Source of the DNA: Bacteroidales bacterium
GTDB taxonomy: Bacteria; Bacteroidota; Bacteroidia; Bacteroidales; Muribaculaceae
DNA length: 25,208 nucleotides
Reading direction: 5' to 3'
NCBI GenBank assembly: GCA_014800065.1
Contig: JAAVGX010000032.1
Location: 1-25,208 of the forward strand
A program made the position numbers and the translations under genes. Of this stretch, positions 1-8,083 are shown in pieces. Numbering within the stretch: position 1 is the first letter of the stretch; every line of letters begins with the position of its first letter. Below the pieces are notes generated by a model. That model saw only the letters and a program-made list of their open reading frames with translations. It was not told the DNA's origin and searched no databases.

Positions 1-96
1 AAAGCTGCAGGTACTCGTGCCCGCAAAGCTTCTCTCGAACTCGAAAAACTCATGAAGGAATTCCGCAAAGTTTCCCTCGAACACGCTAAGAAGTAA
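1..96 (+). CDS. Hc1-like histone family protein, C-terminal part
   Basis: The window opens inside this gene; 31 residues and the TAA stop are visible. The piece is rich in Lys, Arg, Ala and Leu and carries the segment AGTRARKASLELEKLMKEFR, which matches my memory of the very small (about 55-60 residue) histone H1/Hc1-like proteins that are widespread in Bacteroidales. Such proteins are thought to bind DNA non-specifically and help compact the nucleoid. About half of the protein would lie upstream of the window, so start and promoter cannot be seen. A strong intrinsic terminator follows 16 bases after the stop, as expected for a short, highly expressed single gene. Confidence 0.8.
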   Translation, partial: KAAGTRARKASLELEKLMKEFRKVSLEHAKK

Positions 97-112
97 AAAA
101 CCACTTCAGTAA

Positions 113-152
113 AAAAAGAGGCGCCCGTCAACAAGACGAAGCGCCTCTTTTT
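113..152. terminator. Bidirectional intrinsic terminator
   Basis: A 12-base-pair perfect stem (AAAAAGAGGCGC at 113-124, GCGCCTCTTTTT at 141-152) encloses a 16-base loop. The T-rich end follows the GC-rich stem on both strands. It ends the histone transcript on the plus strand and could also stop read-through from the minus-strand GH95 gene. Confidence 0.88.
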
Positions 153-176
153 AAATTCCTACCAGAAACCAAAAAA

Positions 177-203
177 ATGTAGGGACGCTCGTTCCGAGCG
201 TCC
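177..203. repeat. REP-like palindromic element, copy 1
   Basis: The head ATGTAGGGAC runs into a perfect 9-base-pair hairpin, GGACGCTCG-TTC-CGAGCGTCC (183-203). A second element with the same head but a different stem lies 38 bases downstream. The layout (conserved short head plus variable hairpin, between convergent genes) resembles repetitive extragenic palindromes. No transposase is nearby. Genome-wide copy number cannot be judged from this window. Confidence 0.5.
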
Positions 204-241
204 TTTTGACCAGCCAACGCAACCACCTGAAAACCAGTTAA

Positions 242-266
242 ATGTAGGCACATCGCTCCGCGATGT
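242..266. repeat. REP-like palindromic element, copy 2
   Basis: The head ATGTAGGCAC is followed by a 7-base-pair hairpin, ACATCGC-TCC-GCGATGT (250-266). It shares 9 of 10 head bases with the element at 177-203, but the stem sequence differs. It lies 41 bases past the GH95 stop codon in the direction of that transcript and might protect or define its 3' end. There is no T-run, so it is not a standard terminator. Confidence 0.45.
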
Positions 267-307
267 CACCACCAAAAAATGTCTGAGAATTGCCCGAAGC
301 CACACGC

Positions 308-2548
308 TCAATATTCTCGGAAATTTGTAAGCCGTCCGGCTTCCCACTCTATATCCACGGTGGTTCCACGGCGGGTGCGTAGTCCCTTTACAGATCCCTT
401 CGGCCACGCTTCCGGTAAAGCCGGGAGAAGCTTCTGTTCTCCGGTATGGTCCTGCAGCAGCATTTCTGCAATTCCGGCTGTACCTCCAAAGTTACCGTCG
501 ATCTGAAAGGGCGGATGCATATCCCACATATTGGACGCCATTCCTTCCGTAAGGAGATTGCGGAGCAGGGTATAGGCATGATTCCCATCGCCCAAACGCG
601 CCCAGTGGTTCAATTTCCAGCCCATGCTCCAACCCGTAGCGAAGTCTCCGCGATGGTTGAGCACCACACGCGCCGCGTTGGCAAGGGCAATATCGTTCGA
701 GGCATCAATAGTGGTGCCCGGGTGCAAACCGAACAGATGATTGGTGTGGCGATGGCGGTCGTTCGGGTCATCGATATCCTCGCTCCATTCCATCAGTTGC
801 CCATAGCGCCCCACAGCATAGGGAGCAAGCGAATCCAACCGCTCCTGCCACTGGATATTGGGCTCTACTCCGGCCTCGCGAGCCGCCTCAATGGCTGTTT
901 TGAATATTTCGCGCGCTACGGCGTTCGCGTAAGTACTGCCGCCATCCGCAATGCCGTGTTCCGGAGAATACGACGGCGACCATGTGTAGCGGTCGTCAAC
1001 TCTAACGAGCTGGTCAACAGTAAAATCGGCACTTTCGGCAATGATAGGATAACCGGTTGAAATCAACCAATCCTTATCGCGGGTATATCGGTAATATTCC
1101 ATCAGTTGCACTGCAAGCCAAGGACCGGCCTGAGGATTGTAGTTCCACGACATAGCCGGCGACTTCAACGGAGCCGTGAAGCCGAACGGATTCCCGGAAA
1201 TAGCCGCCGTCCAACCCCGCGCATCATAGTAATCCCGAGCCGTACGTCGCCCGGGCACAACAAGCATCCGCACATAGTCGGAAAACGGCACGAAGGTTTC
1301 ATGCAAACCTGTCACAAGCGCAGGCCAATAATTCATCTGAATATTGATATTGTTGTGATAGTCAACACGCCACGGTCCATCGGCATTATTATGCCAAAGT
1401 CCCTGAAGATTAGCCGGTAATGTGCCCTCGCGCGAGGAGGCAATGAGCAGATAGCGACCATAATTGAAAAGCAATTCCTCAAGACCGCGATCCTCTCCAC
1501 CGGCTCCATAACGAGCCAATCTTTCCGGAGTAGGAAGAGCCTCCAAAGCCGGGTCAGCGTTCAAATCCAGCTTCACACGCCCGTAAAGCTCTTGATAATC
1601 AGCCAAATGCCGCTCCAAAAGCGCATCATACCCCAACGCAAGTGCATTTTCGACTCGGGATACTACCTTAGGCGAAGGTGCTCGACCCGTATAGGACCCG
1701 GCCACACTCAGGTCAGGATTGAAATTCATCTGATAGTCAGTAGCAGCCGCAAGTATGAGATTCGCATTGTCGGATGTGATATATAATTGATCATCAACGA
1801 ATTCATAAGGACAATCAACTCCGCAAGCCAAAGCCCACTTCATACCGTTGTTCTCCAAATGACCTTCCCACATTACCCCCCAAGGCATCAGCATCACAGT
1901 GTCAACTTTCTGCGGGGTGGCAAATCCAACGGTGAAGGACACAGGCTCCTCCGCCCGCACACTCCAAACCTGCACCGAATCCGGCGCCGAAGCAAAGTGT
2001 GTACGTCGGAGTCCGGCGGTCCGCACCGAAACTATCGCACTGTCCAAATCGAGTTTGCGTTCATATCCGGTCGCGTCCACATCTCCGAAATCAAGGTACA
2101 TCTCCCCAAGCATGGTGTATGTGCCGAAGCGAGTGCGGTCGTAGGGCGTATTCCCTTGGAAATGCCTGCTGATCAGTTCATCTGCTCGGTCGTTCTCCTT
2201 TTGAGCTAACAGCTGCCGTATATACGCTAAAGTATCCGGGTCAACTCGCCGATTCATAGCCCAATAATCATCTACATCTGTTGCGGGTCCGCCGGTCCAC
2301 AAAGTCTTTTCATTCAGCACAATCCGCTCACGCGAAGGCACACCCATCACCGTTGCCCCGAAAAATCCGTTGCCAATCGGAAGCGAATGGCGCTCCCAAG
2401 CCGTGTCGGGATTCGTGGCGGTATTGGAAAAATCGTTTTTCTCCCAAACTCGTTCAATTCCGGGATAAAAATCATGGAAAAGGATCGCCCGTTGTCCAAA
2501 CGAGTTCAATCCAATCAAAAGACAAAGAACAAAGAAGAAGTTACGCAT
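308..2548 (-). CDS. Glycoside hydrolase family 95 (alpha-L-fucosidase type), secreted
   Basis: This 746-residue protein starts with a signal peptide ([19 protein letters not shown]), so it is exported. The family hydrolyses alpha-1,2-linked L-fucose by inversion; some members act on alpha-L-galactosides. Visible family motifs are [22 protein letters not shown] (residues 398-409; N400 and N402 correspond to the catalytic Asn pair), SPEHG with E530 as likely general acid, and QIDGNFGG with D684 as likely partner of the Asn base. Length fits the family, although the C-terminal beta domain ends slightly early, in FREY. The open frame runs 192 codons further upstream, but that part is the MBOAT gene in another frame. 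The chosen ATG has the signal peptide and overlaps the MBOAT stop by one base (TGATG), implying coupled translation. It probably removes fucose from mucin-type or plant glycans; the substrate is inferred from the family. Confidence 0.92.
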   Translation of the reverse strand: MRNFFFVLCLLIGLNSFGQRAILFHDFYPGIERVWEKNDFSNTATNPDTAWERHSLPIGNGFFGATVMGVPSRERIVLNEKTLWTGGPATDVDDYWAMNRRVDPDTLAYIRQLLAQKENDRADELISRHFQGNTPYDRTRFGTYTMLGEMYLDFGDVDATGYERKLDLDSAIVSVRTAGLRRTHFASAPDSVQVWSVRAEEPVSFTVGFATPQKVDTVMLMPWGVMWEGHLENNGMKWALACGVDCPYEFVDDQLYITSDNANLILAAATDYQMNFNPDLSVAGSYTGRAPSPKVVSRVENALALGYDALLERHLADYQELYGRVKLDLNADPALEALPTPERLARYGAGGEDRGLEELLFNYGRYLLIASSREGTLPANLQGLWHNNADGPWRVDYHNNINIQMNYWPALVTGLHETFVPFSDYVRMLVVPGRRTARDYYDARGWTAAISGNPFGFTAPLKSPAMSWNYNPQAGPWLAVQLMEYYRYTRDKDWLISTGYPIIAESADFTVDQLVRVDDRYTWSPSYSPEHGIADGGSTYANAVAREIFKTAIEAAREAGVEPNIQWQERLDSLAPYAVGRYGQLMEWSEDIDDPNDRHRHTNHLFGLHPGTTIDASNDIALANAARVVLNHRGDFATGWSMGWKLNHWARLGDGNHAYTLLRNLLTEGMASNMWDMHPPFQIDGNFGGTAGIAEMLLQDHTGEQKLLPALPEAWPKGSVKGLRTRRGTTVDIEWEAGRLTNFREY

Positions 2549-4029
2549 CAGAATTGGAAATAAATGAAAGGAGAAACGTCCTCCGAGCGAAGTTCGAGAA
2601 CGCACTGAATCAAAATTACGAACATGATGAGTTTTACTACCCAGGGCGATTGCACAAACCAGGCGGCAATACGTCCCCAGAGGCGCGAAGGCAGGCAATG
2701 AGCAACGACTATTCCCACCATCAGCACCACCCAAAGTGCTCGGGCTGAGATAAATGCAGGGATATAAGCAGGCGAGAAGTCGCGCCCCACCGAACGGATA
2801 ATTTCCACCGAATCCGTCCAGGAGTCGGCACGGAAAAATACCCATAGCAACGCCACAAACGAAAAAGTGACCAGCCATGCCAAAGCTTTCACCGGCCACG
2901 AGTCGCCCAGTCGTCCCAGATAAGGCTTCGAGGCCTTGTGCACGGCCAGGCCGGCCCCGTGCATTCCACCCCAGAACACGAATTTCCACGCCGCTCCGTG
3001 CCAAAGCCCACCGATGAGCATCGTCGCAAAATTGTTGACATACGTCCGGGCGGTGCCATGACGGTTGCCACCAAGAGGAATGTAGATATAATCCCGAAGC
3101 CAGGTGGATAGTGAGATATGCCACCGCCGCCAGAAGTCCGTCAGATTCTGAGCCTTATAGGGGAAATTGAAATTCTGAGCCAGCTTGAAGCCCATTATCA
3201 GGGCAATACCGATAGCCATGTCGGAATAGCCCGAGAAATCGCAGTAAATCTGCATGGTGTAACCAACGATACCCATCAGCGTTTCAAAGCCTGAATATCC
3301 CCCGGGATTATTGAAAATCAAATCGTTATACTGCGCAATATAGTCGGCGATAATCGCTTTTTTGACAACCCCGACCATAATGAGCCACAACCCCATATAG
3401 ATTTGATTGCGAGTAGCATGGTTGTTACGCCGAATCTGAGGCAGAAAGTAGTCGGCTCGTACAATCGGACCCGCAACCAGAGCCGGAAAGAAGGATAGGA
3501 AGAAAGCATATTCCAGCCACGTTGCCGTAGGTGCTACGCGTCCTTTGTACACATCTATTATATAACTGATACTCTGAAAAGTATAGAACGAAATTCCCAC
3601 GGGAAGCACCAATTCTAAAGGCTGGAAGTTGCTTACCACCATAGCATTGATGTTCCAGAGGAAAAAGTTGGCATACTTAAAATAGAATAAAATTCCTAAC
3701 GAAGCAAGCAGCGACACCGCCACGCAGACTCTCCGCAGCGTCTGCGACGCCCCGGCCCGCGCAACCACCCGCGAAAGCAACCAGTCCAGCAGCGATGTCC
3801 CGCCAAGCAGGCACACGAATATGCCGCTGCTCTTATAGTAAAAGAAAAAACTGAAGATAACCACGAAGGTGGCCATCTGCCACACTCGCTTTTTGAGCAG
3901 AGCATACAGGGGAAGGAAAATCAGAAACAGCGCCCAGAAGGTACCCGACGAGAACAGCATCGGTTCCGCCGGATTGTACGACAGAAAGTCCTTGATATTC
4001 AATATGATGTCAGAGAACTCGGTCGTCAT
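2548..4029 (-). CDS. MBOAT family membrane-bound O-acyltransferase
   Basis: This 493-residue polytopic membrane protein has at least ten hydrophobic segments. Members of this AlgI/DltB-like group move an acyl (usually acetyl) group from a cytoplasmic donor across the membrane towards an extracytoplasmic polysaccharide or other acceptor. Diagnostic stretches are [24 protein letters not shown] and [21 protein letters not shown]; the His in LWHGA is the expected catalytic residue. It overlaps the upstream SGNH gene by 4 bases (ATGA) and the downstream GH95 gene by 1 base. An MBOAT protein paired with an SGNH protein is the usual two-part arrangement for O-acetylation of exopolysaccharides, as in alginate acetylation by AlgI and AlgJ. 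The acceptor here is unknown, but the GH95 neighbour points to a glycan. Confidence 0.93.
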   Translation of the reverse strand: MTTEFSDIILNIKDFLSYNPAEPMLFSSGTFWALFLIFLPLYALLKKRVWQMATFVVIFSFFFYYKSSGIFVCLLGGTSLLDWLLSRVVARAGASQTLRRVCVAVSLLASLGILFYFKYANFFLWNINAMVVSNFQPLELVLPVGISFYTFQSISYIIDVYKGRVAPTATWLEYAFFLSFFPALVAGPIVRADYFLPQIRRNNHATRNQIYMGLWLIMVGVVKKAIIADYIAQYNDLIFNNPGGYSGFETLMGIVGYTMQIYCDFSGYSDMAIGIALIMGFKLAQNFNFPYKAQNLTDFWRRWHISLSTWLRDYIYIPLGGNRHGTARTYVNNFATMLIGGLWHGAAWKFVFWGGMHGAGLAVHKASKPYLGRLGDSWPVKALAWLVTFSFVALLWVFFRADSWTDSVEIIRSVGRDFSPAYIPAFISARALWVVLMVGIVVAHCLPSRLWGRIAAWFVQSPWVVKLIMFVILIQCVLELRSEDVSPFIYFQF

Positions 4030-4829
4030 TTTTCGTTTGGCTGATGAATATAGATTCGTTTTGGCTTACCCGAAGTCTTGTCAGGTTTCTCCATTCGGAT
4101 CGGATGAAGAGCATGCCCGGGCATCCACCGAGCCACGCTGTCCAGCCACGCTGCAGCCGATTTTCGGGTGGGATGAGCGCCATCTTTGGTGCGCTCGAAT
4201 TTCATACCGTCGCTCAGGAAGAAAGCCCCCTCGGGCGTTGAGTCCTCGATGAGCCGGTTTATGCCGGTGTCCTTTTTCCAATTAGGTGGCCCTATCCATA
4301 CATAAGGAATATCGCCGATGTCTTTGAGAATCGACTTTACCTTATCCTTGCGTTTGGAGCTAATGTCAGGAACGAACAACTCGTTGGCTCCAAGGCAGAT
4401 AAATATAAATGAAGGTTTAATGCGCTCGATGTAATTTCGGAGCTTGTCAGAACTGCCCCAGGTACTCGAAGTGGAGCTGTACCACATCACCTCGTAGAGT
4501 GTGTGACCGTTGTGGTCGGCATAAGCGGCCATGCGGGGCCCAAGGCCTTCAAGCATCGAGTCGCCGATGAAAAGGATGGTCTGCGAGGCTGTATCCGTCG
4601 GCATGGGAAAGTTTATCTCAGCCTGAACTTTTTCCCTCTGTGCCTTATCATCCTCTTCAGCCGGTACCGTTTGAGCGATGTCCGCAACGTTTCGTTCGCC
4701 GAAAATACTTTCAGCGAAACCCATAGTTTTGAATTCATGTCCAAAAACAGTAGGGTGTTCGAAAAACGAGAAAAGGGCAAAAAAGGCGAAACTGACAGCC
4801 AGTATTGCCCACAAAGGAAGATATCGCAT
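4026..4829 (-). CDS. SGNH/GDSL hydrolase-type protein, membrane-anchored, MBOAT partner
   Basis: This 267-residue protein has one N-terminal membrane anchor (about residues 4-24) and an extracytoplasmic SGNH domain. Visible blocks are IGDSMLEGLG with the nucleophile Ser, a conserved Gly in the following strand region, CLGANE with the oxyanion Asn, and DGAHPT with the catalytic Asp and His. Proteins of this kind work next to an MBOAT acyltransferase, either transferring the acetyl group to the polysaccharide or removing it. The ATGA overlap with the MBOAT start supports a joint function. The gap to the lipoprotein gene upstream is 24 bases with no promoter that I can recognise, so it is probably in the same transcript. 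Esterase and acetyltransferase roles cannot be separated from the sequence alone. Confidence 0.85.
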   Translation of the reverse strand: MRYLPLWAILAVSFAFFALFSFFEHPTVFGHEFKTMGFAESIFGERNVADIAQTVPAEEDDKAQREKVQAEINFPMPTDTASQTILFIGDSMLEGLGPRMAAYADHNGHTLYEVMWYSSTSSTWGSSDKLRNYIERIKPSFIFICLGANELFVPDISSKRKDKVKSILKDIGDIPYVWIGPPNWKKDTGINRLIEDSTPEGAFFLSDGMKFERTKDGAHPTRKSAAAWLDSVARWMPGHALHPIRMEKPDKTSGKPKRIYIHQPNEK

Positions 4830-4853
4830 GGTATTAGGCGCTCAGGCGCAGGA

Positions 4854-5357
4854 TTAACGAAGGAAGGTGATGACGCGGTAATCACCTGAAAGGCCGCTTA
4901 TCACGGAGTAGCGGCGCAGGCCGTAGCGATGGTGCGTGGCAGGGCAGTCGCCCACCGGAGCTCCATAGCTCGAAAAAACGTCGTAAGTGCTATGGCACTC
5001 AGGACATTCGGCAAGGTATTCATCATTGATAAACACCCGGATGTTAGCTTTAACTTCTACCGGGCAGGCCAAATCGTAGGCCAGCGGATTGCCCAGCGGG
5101 TCAGTGACCAGGAGGATGCCGCCGAAGCCCGTGTAGGTGTTGGCGGTGAAGGGGAAATTGGCCGGTTCACGGAGTTCGCGGATGTAGCGCTTATAGCTGT
5201 AAGCCCCGGCCACGCCGTATACGTCCCACTGTGCCACTGTGCTGAATGCCACATTGACATTACGGACGGGAATACGGTTGTCGTCAATGTGGGAGCAGGC
5301 GCACAGCGCCATTCCCACAATGACTGCAACGATGATATGTTTCAGGCTCTTGAGCAC
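4854..5357 (-). CDS. Lipoprotein with degenerate Rieske-like cysteine pattern
   Basis: This 167-residue protein has a lipoprotein signal (GMALCAC, lipid-bearing Cys about residue 21), so it is attached to a membrane facing the periplasm or surface. The C-terminal half has AYDLACPVE (C98), CPECHSTYDVF (C118, C121, H122) and GAPVGDCPA, in the order and spacing typical of Rieske [2Fe-2S] domains, but the normal CxH...CxxH ligand set is not intact: the first His is missing and the second appears as Cys. It may be a Rieske fold that has lost its cluster or that binds another metal. The start is a GTG, two bases after the SRPBCC stop; no in-frame ATG precedes the signal peptide. I recall similar uncharacterised lipoproteins in Bacteroidales but cannot name a function. 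Confidence 0.75.
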   Translation of the reverse strand: MLKSLKHIIVAVIVGMALCACSHIDDNRIPVRNVNVAFSTVAQWDVYGVAGAYSYKRYIRELREPANFPFTANTYTGFGGILLVTDPLGNPLAYDLACPVEVKANIRVFINDEYLAECPECHSTYDVFSSYGAPVGDCPATHHRYGLRRYSVISGLSGDYRVITFLR

Positions 5358-5359
5358 AC

Positions 5360-5773
5360 TTAAGCCAGCGATGCGAACATATTGCCGAACTGGTCGGCTG
5401 CTTTCTGCATGGCCGGTCCGATAAGTGGTTTGAGCATCATGGGGAGCTCAACATCAATAGTGCCTGTGACGGAGGTGGCGCTTGAACCGACGGGTGTCAT
5501 TCCCACCATCAATTTCATGGGCACCGGCGAGCCTTCGGCCTCAAGCACAATCTGCTCCGGAGTGCGCTCGGTGGCACGCAAGGTGATAGCGCCTACCTGA
5601 GGAGTGACAATTTTGATTGTGTCCTTGGTAAACTCTACATTGCCGATTTTTTCGTGTTTTTCGGCCGGCATCGCTTCCATTGCAGACTGAAGTGCGGTGA
5701 AGTCGGCAAATTTAGCCGCCAATTCTTCGGCAGGGATATTAACCTGCGTTGCGGGTGATTTATATGTTGCCAT
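5360..5773 (-). CDS. SRPBCC-fold small protein
   Basis: This 137-residue soluble protein has no signal peptide. The pattern (an N-terminal strand, short helices with AAKFADFTALQSAMEAM, then beta strands including GAITLRATERTP and VTGTIDVELP, and a final long helix with MLKPLIGPAMQKAADQFGNM) fits the START/SRPBCC hydrophobic-pocket fold. It is probably a ligand-binding protein, but the ligand is unknown. It lies between pyrE (66-base gap containing a hairpin) and the lipoprotein gene (2-base gap). A gene of this type directly after pyrE is, as I recall, a common arrangement in Bacteroides relatives, so this pair is likely the old core of the operon and the glycan genes later additions; that last point is inference. 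Confidence 0.75.
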   Translation of the reverse strand: MATYKSPATQVNIPAEELAAKFADFTALQSAMEAMPAEKHEKIGNVEFTKDTIKIVTPQVGAITLRATERTPEQIVLEAEGSPVPMKLMVGMTPVGSSATSVTGTIDVELPMMLKPLIGPAMQKAADQFGNMFASLA

Positions 5774-5800
5774 TTGGATTTGAGTGCATTAAGAGGTGAT

Positions 5801-5837
5801 GAAGTTTAGGAGGTATATAGATACCCTCTTAAACTTC
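5801..5837 (-). other. Hairpin between pyrE and the SRPBCC gene
   Basis: GAAGTTTAGGAGGTAT (5801-5816) pairs almost completely with ATACCCTCTTAAACTTC (5821-5837) around a 4-base loop. It begins 2 bases after the pyrE stop codon in the direction of transcription. No T-run follows on the minus strand, so it is more likely an mRNA stabiliser, processing site or partial attenuator than a full terminator. Confidence 0.55.
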
Positions 5838-5839
5838 AA

Positions 5840-6478
5840 TTAGCGTTCGGGCACCCAGGTAGAGGGTGAAGTACGCCAGGTGCGGAGGGTTTCCACTTCG
5901 TCGGCGGAGATATAATCGGTTTCGAGAGCAACCTCAATCATTTCGTTATAGTTGCTCAGGGTGATGAGTTCAACGCCGGCTTTGGCAAAATTGTCTTCGG
6001 CCACCTGGAATCCGTAGCTGAACAGCGCAATCATACCCACAACTTCACATCCGGCATTGCGGATGGCCTCAACTGCCTTGAGGGAGCTTTTGCCGGTAGA
6101 AACGAGGTCTTCCACCACAACAACTTTCTGACCTGCACGAAGATTACCCTCGATGAGGTTCTCCAGGCCATGATCCTTGGGGGATGAACGAACGTAAACA
6201 TAGGGTAGGTTGAGCTCATCGGCCACAAGCGCACCCTGAGCGATAGCGCCGGTTGCTACGCCGGCAATGGCATCGGCTTCGGGGTAGTTTTCAAGTACAA
6301 GGCGGGTGAGTTCGGTCTTGATGAATGTGCGAACGTCGGGGTAGGAGAGGGTAACGCGGTTGTCGGTATAAATAGGTGAGTTCCAGCCGGATGCCCATAC
6401 GAAGGGGTTGGCGGGCTGCAGCTTTACTGCACTGATTTTGAGCAATTTCTCGGCCAGTAATCGAGCGACTTTCTTCAT
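5840..6478 (-). CDS. pyrE: Orotate phosphoribosyltransferase
   Basis: This 212-residue cytosolic enzyme joins orotate and PRPP to give orotidine 5'-phosphate in de novo pyrimidine synthesis. The PRPP-binding signature VVVVEDLVSTGKSS lies at about residues 118-131. The substrate region includes ASGWNSPIYTDNR near residues 29-41, and the flexible-loop segment SSPKDHGLENLIEG is also present. Length matches the family. The start ATG lies about 22 bases downstream of a likely transcription start given by the promoter at 6506-6537. It appears to be the first gene of a six-gene minus-strand run that continues to the GH95 gene. Confidence 0.96.
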   Translation of the reverse strand: MKKVARLLAEKLLKISAVKLQPANPFVWASGWNSPIYTDNRVTLSYPDVRTFIKTELTRLVLENYPEADAIAGVATGAIAQGALVADELNLPYVYVRSSPKDHGLENLIEGNLRAGQKVVVVEDLVSTGKSSLKAVEAIRNAGCEVVGMIALFSYGFQVAEDNFAKAGVELITLSNYNEMIEVALETDYISADEVETLRTWRTSPSTWVPER

Positions 6479-6505
6479 TGTTTAGTTTTGTTTTGAATCC
6501 AAGTG

Positions 6506-6537
6506 CAAAATTAGTAAATCATACCAAATTTGTCAAA
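6506..6537 (-). promoter_or_regulatory. Bacteroidetes-type promoter for pyrE
   Basis: Read on the minus strand, TTTG (6534-6537) is followed after 20 bases by TAATTTTG (6506-6513). This matches the TTTG/TAnnTTTG consensus of the Bacteroidetes primary sigma factor exactly. Transcription should start near 6500, giving a leader of roughly 20 bases before the pyrE ATG. Confidence 0.75.
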
Positions 6538-6630
6538 TAAAATTTTGCTCAAAAAGTATATAAAATGTAAAAATCGCCGTGTTTTACGCCAAATGTGCAA
6601 ATCATACAATTTTTTTGAATTATGCGTATG

Positions 6631-6638
6631 TAACTTTG
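6631..6638 (+). promoter_or_regulatory. -7 box for the DUF6291-like gene
   Basis: TAACTTTG is a full match to the TAnnTTTG -7 consensus. No good TTTG lies 19-21 bases upstream (the nearest, at 6614-6617, is only 13 bases away), so the promoter is plausible but incomplete. A start near 6643 argues against translation beginning at 6579, which lies upstream of the box. Confidence 0.45.
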
Positions 6639-6689
6639 CCCAAAATAATTGGCAACAATACAATGTTATTCATGACAACTCTGATTACT

Positions 6690-7250
6690 ATGGAAAAGGA
6701 ACTAAAATTTAAGAAGGAGTGGTTCGATGTGCTCAGCCGTTGCGACCGCAACCTGCGCACCGATGTGGTTGAGGCCGTGCTTCAATACTTTTTCACCGGA
6801 GCGGAACCGAATTTCACAGACGATGCACGTGTCATCGCCTTCGGATTCATCCGTGCCGAAATCGATGCCACTCGTCGCCGCCGTGCTCAGCGCCTGGCAC
6901 GGAAGGAGCAGCGACAGAAGAACGCTCAAACCGCTAAACCTCAACCTGCTGCACCTCAACCCACTGTGCCTGCAACAGCCGTGGAATCAGCCACTGTTAC
7001 TGACTCACCCCCAACAGCTCAGGAGCTAAAGCAGATTATTAAATTGATGCTGCAGTGGAATACAGTAGTGGAAGGAACAGACCTCAAAACTATGGATTAC
7101 ACCTTGCCTGCCGACTCCGAAGAATGTCGTCCTGCATTGAAGGCCTTGCGAAGGATGCCATTCGAAGAAATTATGAATGCCATAAAGGGAGTTCTCGCCG
7201 ACCGCTCCAAACCTTCCTTCGCTGAATTTTTCAACAGATTAAAACCATAA
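6690..7250 (+). CDS. DUF6291-like protein, function unknown
   Basis: I chose the ATG giving MEKELKFKKEW, a protein of 186 residues; in-frame ATGs at 6663 and 6672 are also possible, while the one at 6579 lies upstream of the -7 box. The N-terminal 70 residues (FKKEWFDVLSRCDRNLRTDVVEAVLQYFFTG..., then an IRAEIDATRRRRAQR helix) resemble the DUF6291 domain, which often occurs in phage or plasmid replication regions. A Lys/Arg/Gln stretch and a Pro/Ala/Thr-rich linker (about residues 75-115) lead to a C-terminal helical part. No other mobile-element genes are near, so this looks like a chromosomal, domesticated copy. It stands alone: pyrE is divergent and the rhomboid gene has its own promoter. 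Confidence 0.75.
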   Translation: MEKELKFKKEWFDVLSRCDRNLRTDVVEAVLQYFFTGAEPNFTDDARVIAFGFIRAEIDATRRRRAQRLARKEQRQKNAQTAKPQPAAPQPTVPATAVESATVTDSPPTAQELKQIIKLMLQWNTVVEGTDLKTMDYTLPADSEECRPALKALRRMPFEEIMNAIKGVLADRSKPSFAEFFNRLKP

Positions 7251-7279
7251 CTCAAGCATGATGTAACCGCAACTTTTTG

Positions 7280-7311
7280 TTTGCATAATCGTGGCGAAAA
7301 TCGTACCTTTG
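7280..7311 (+). promoter_or_regulatory. Bacteroidetes-type promoter for the rhomboid-led run
   Basis: TTTG (7280-7283) and TACCTTTG (7304-7311) are 20 bases apart, a full consensus match. The predicted start near 7316 leaves a leader of about 18 bases before the rhomboid ATG. It may serve the whole plus-strand run to 12964. Confidence 0.75.
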
Positions 7312-7333
7312 CAGTTCAATAAAAATCCGGACT

Positions 7334-8083
7334 ATGCTCAATACATCATACTTCTCGAATATTCCGCCGGTGGTGAAGAATCTGCTGATAATCTGCACCG
7401 GTTTATTTCTTGTGATGGCAATAATTCCGGCCGTGAACAGCTCATTCACGCGCTTGTTCGCGCTGTACTATTTCTCATCGCCGGCCTTCAATCCCATCCA
7501 GATTTTCACCTATATGTTCCTGCATGGAAATTTCGCGCACCTGTTCTTCAATATGTTCGCGTTGTTTATGTTCGGGCGCACCATTGAGATGGTGATGGGT
7601 TCCAAGCGTTTCCTGTTTTACTATATTACCTGCGGTCTTTGCGCGGCTTTCGTGCAGCTGGGAGTGTTCGCCTATCAAATCACACACCTTGCCGGAATGT
7701 TGCCGTCGGAAGCTGTGGAAGTGGTGGTGGAGAACGGCTTCAACGTTCTGCGCGATGGTATGAACTACGCCAACCCCGATATGGCCGCTCTCAACGCCTA
7801 CATCAACACCCCGATGGTCGGTGCCTCCGGCGCTATCTACGGCGTTCTCTTGGCTTTCGGCTTCCTCTTCCCCAATATGCCCATCTACCTCTTTTTCGTG
7901 CCTATTCCCATCAAGGCAAAGTGGATTGTGCTGGGCTACTTTGTGCTCGAATTGCTCTACGGAGTAACCGGTTCGGCCGATGGTGTGGCACACTTTGCAC
8001 ACTTGGGCGGTATGATTTTCGGCTTCCTGATGTTGCTCTACTGGAAGCGTAAGGGTGTATTTTCTAATCACTGGTTCTTCTGA
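7334..8083 (+). CDS. Rhomboid family intramembrane serine protease
   Basis: This 249-residue polytopic inner-membrane protein cuts transmembrane substrates within the lipid bilayer. All key motifs are present: HGNFAHLFFNMFALFMFG in the second segment, GASGAIYG with the nucleophile S165, and AHLGGMIFG with the catalytic H223. An insertion of about 45 residues between the third and fourth segments (including LPSEAVEVVVENGFN) is typical of Bacteroidetes members. The final TGA shares one base with the ATG of the next gene (TGATG), so the two proteins are probably made together. The substrate is unknown. Confidence 0.95.
   Translation: MLNTSYFSNIPPVVKNLLIICTGLFLVMAIIPAVNSSFTRLFALYYFSSPAFNPIQIFTYMFLHGNFAHLFFNMFALFMFGRTIEMVMGSKRFLFYYITCGLCAAFVQLGVFAYQITHLAGMLPSEAVEVVVENGFNVLRDGMNYANPDMAALNAYINTPMVGASGAIYGVLLAFGFLFPNMPIYLFFVPIPIKAKWIVLGYFVLELLYGVTGSADGVAHFAHLGGMIFGFLMLLYWKRKGVFSNHWFF

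Noticed and set aside
2549..3124. N-terminal extension of the GH95 reading frame by 192 codons
   Set aside because: The stretch overlaps the MBOAT gene in another frame, reads as a low-quality sequence rich in Trp, Cys and Gly, and the downstream ATG at 2548 gives a proper signal peptide and a TGATG junction.
6579..6689. Earlier start (6579) for the DUF6291-like protein
   Set aside because: That ATG lies upstream of the -7 box at 6631-6638, and the extra residues have no domain character; starts at 6663, 6672 or 6690 fit a transcript beginning near 6643.
6690..7250. Prophage remnant around the DUF6291-like gene
   Set aside because: Flanking genes are pyrE and a rhomboid protease with host-type promoters; there is no integrase, att-like repeat or shift in base composition.
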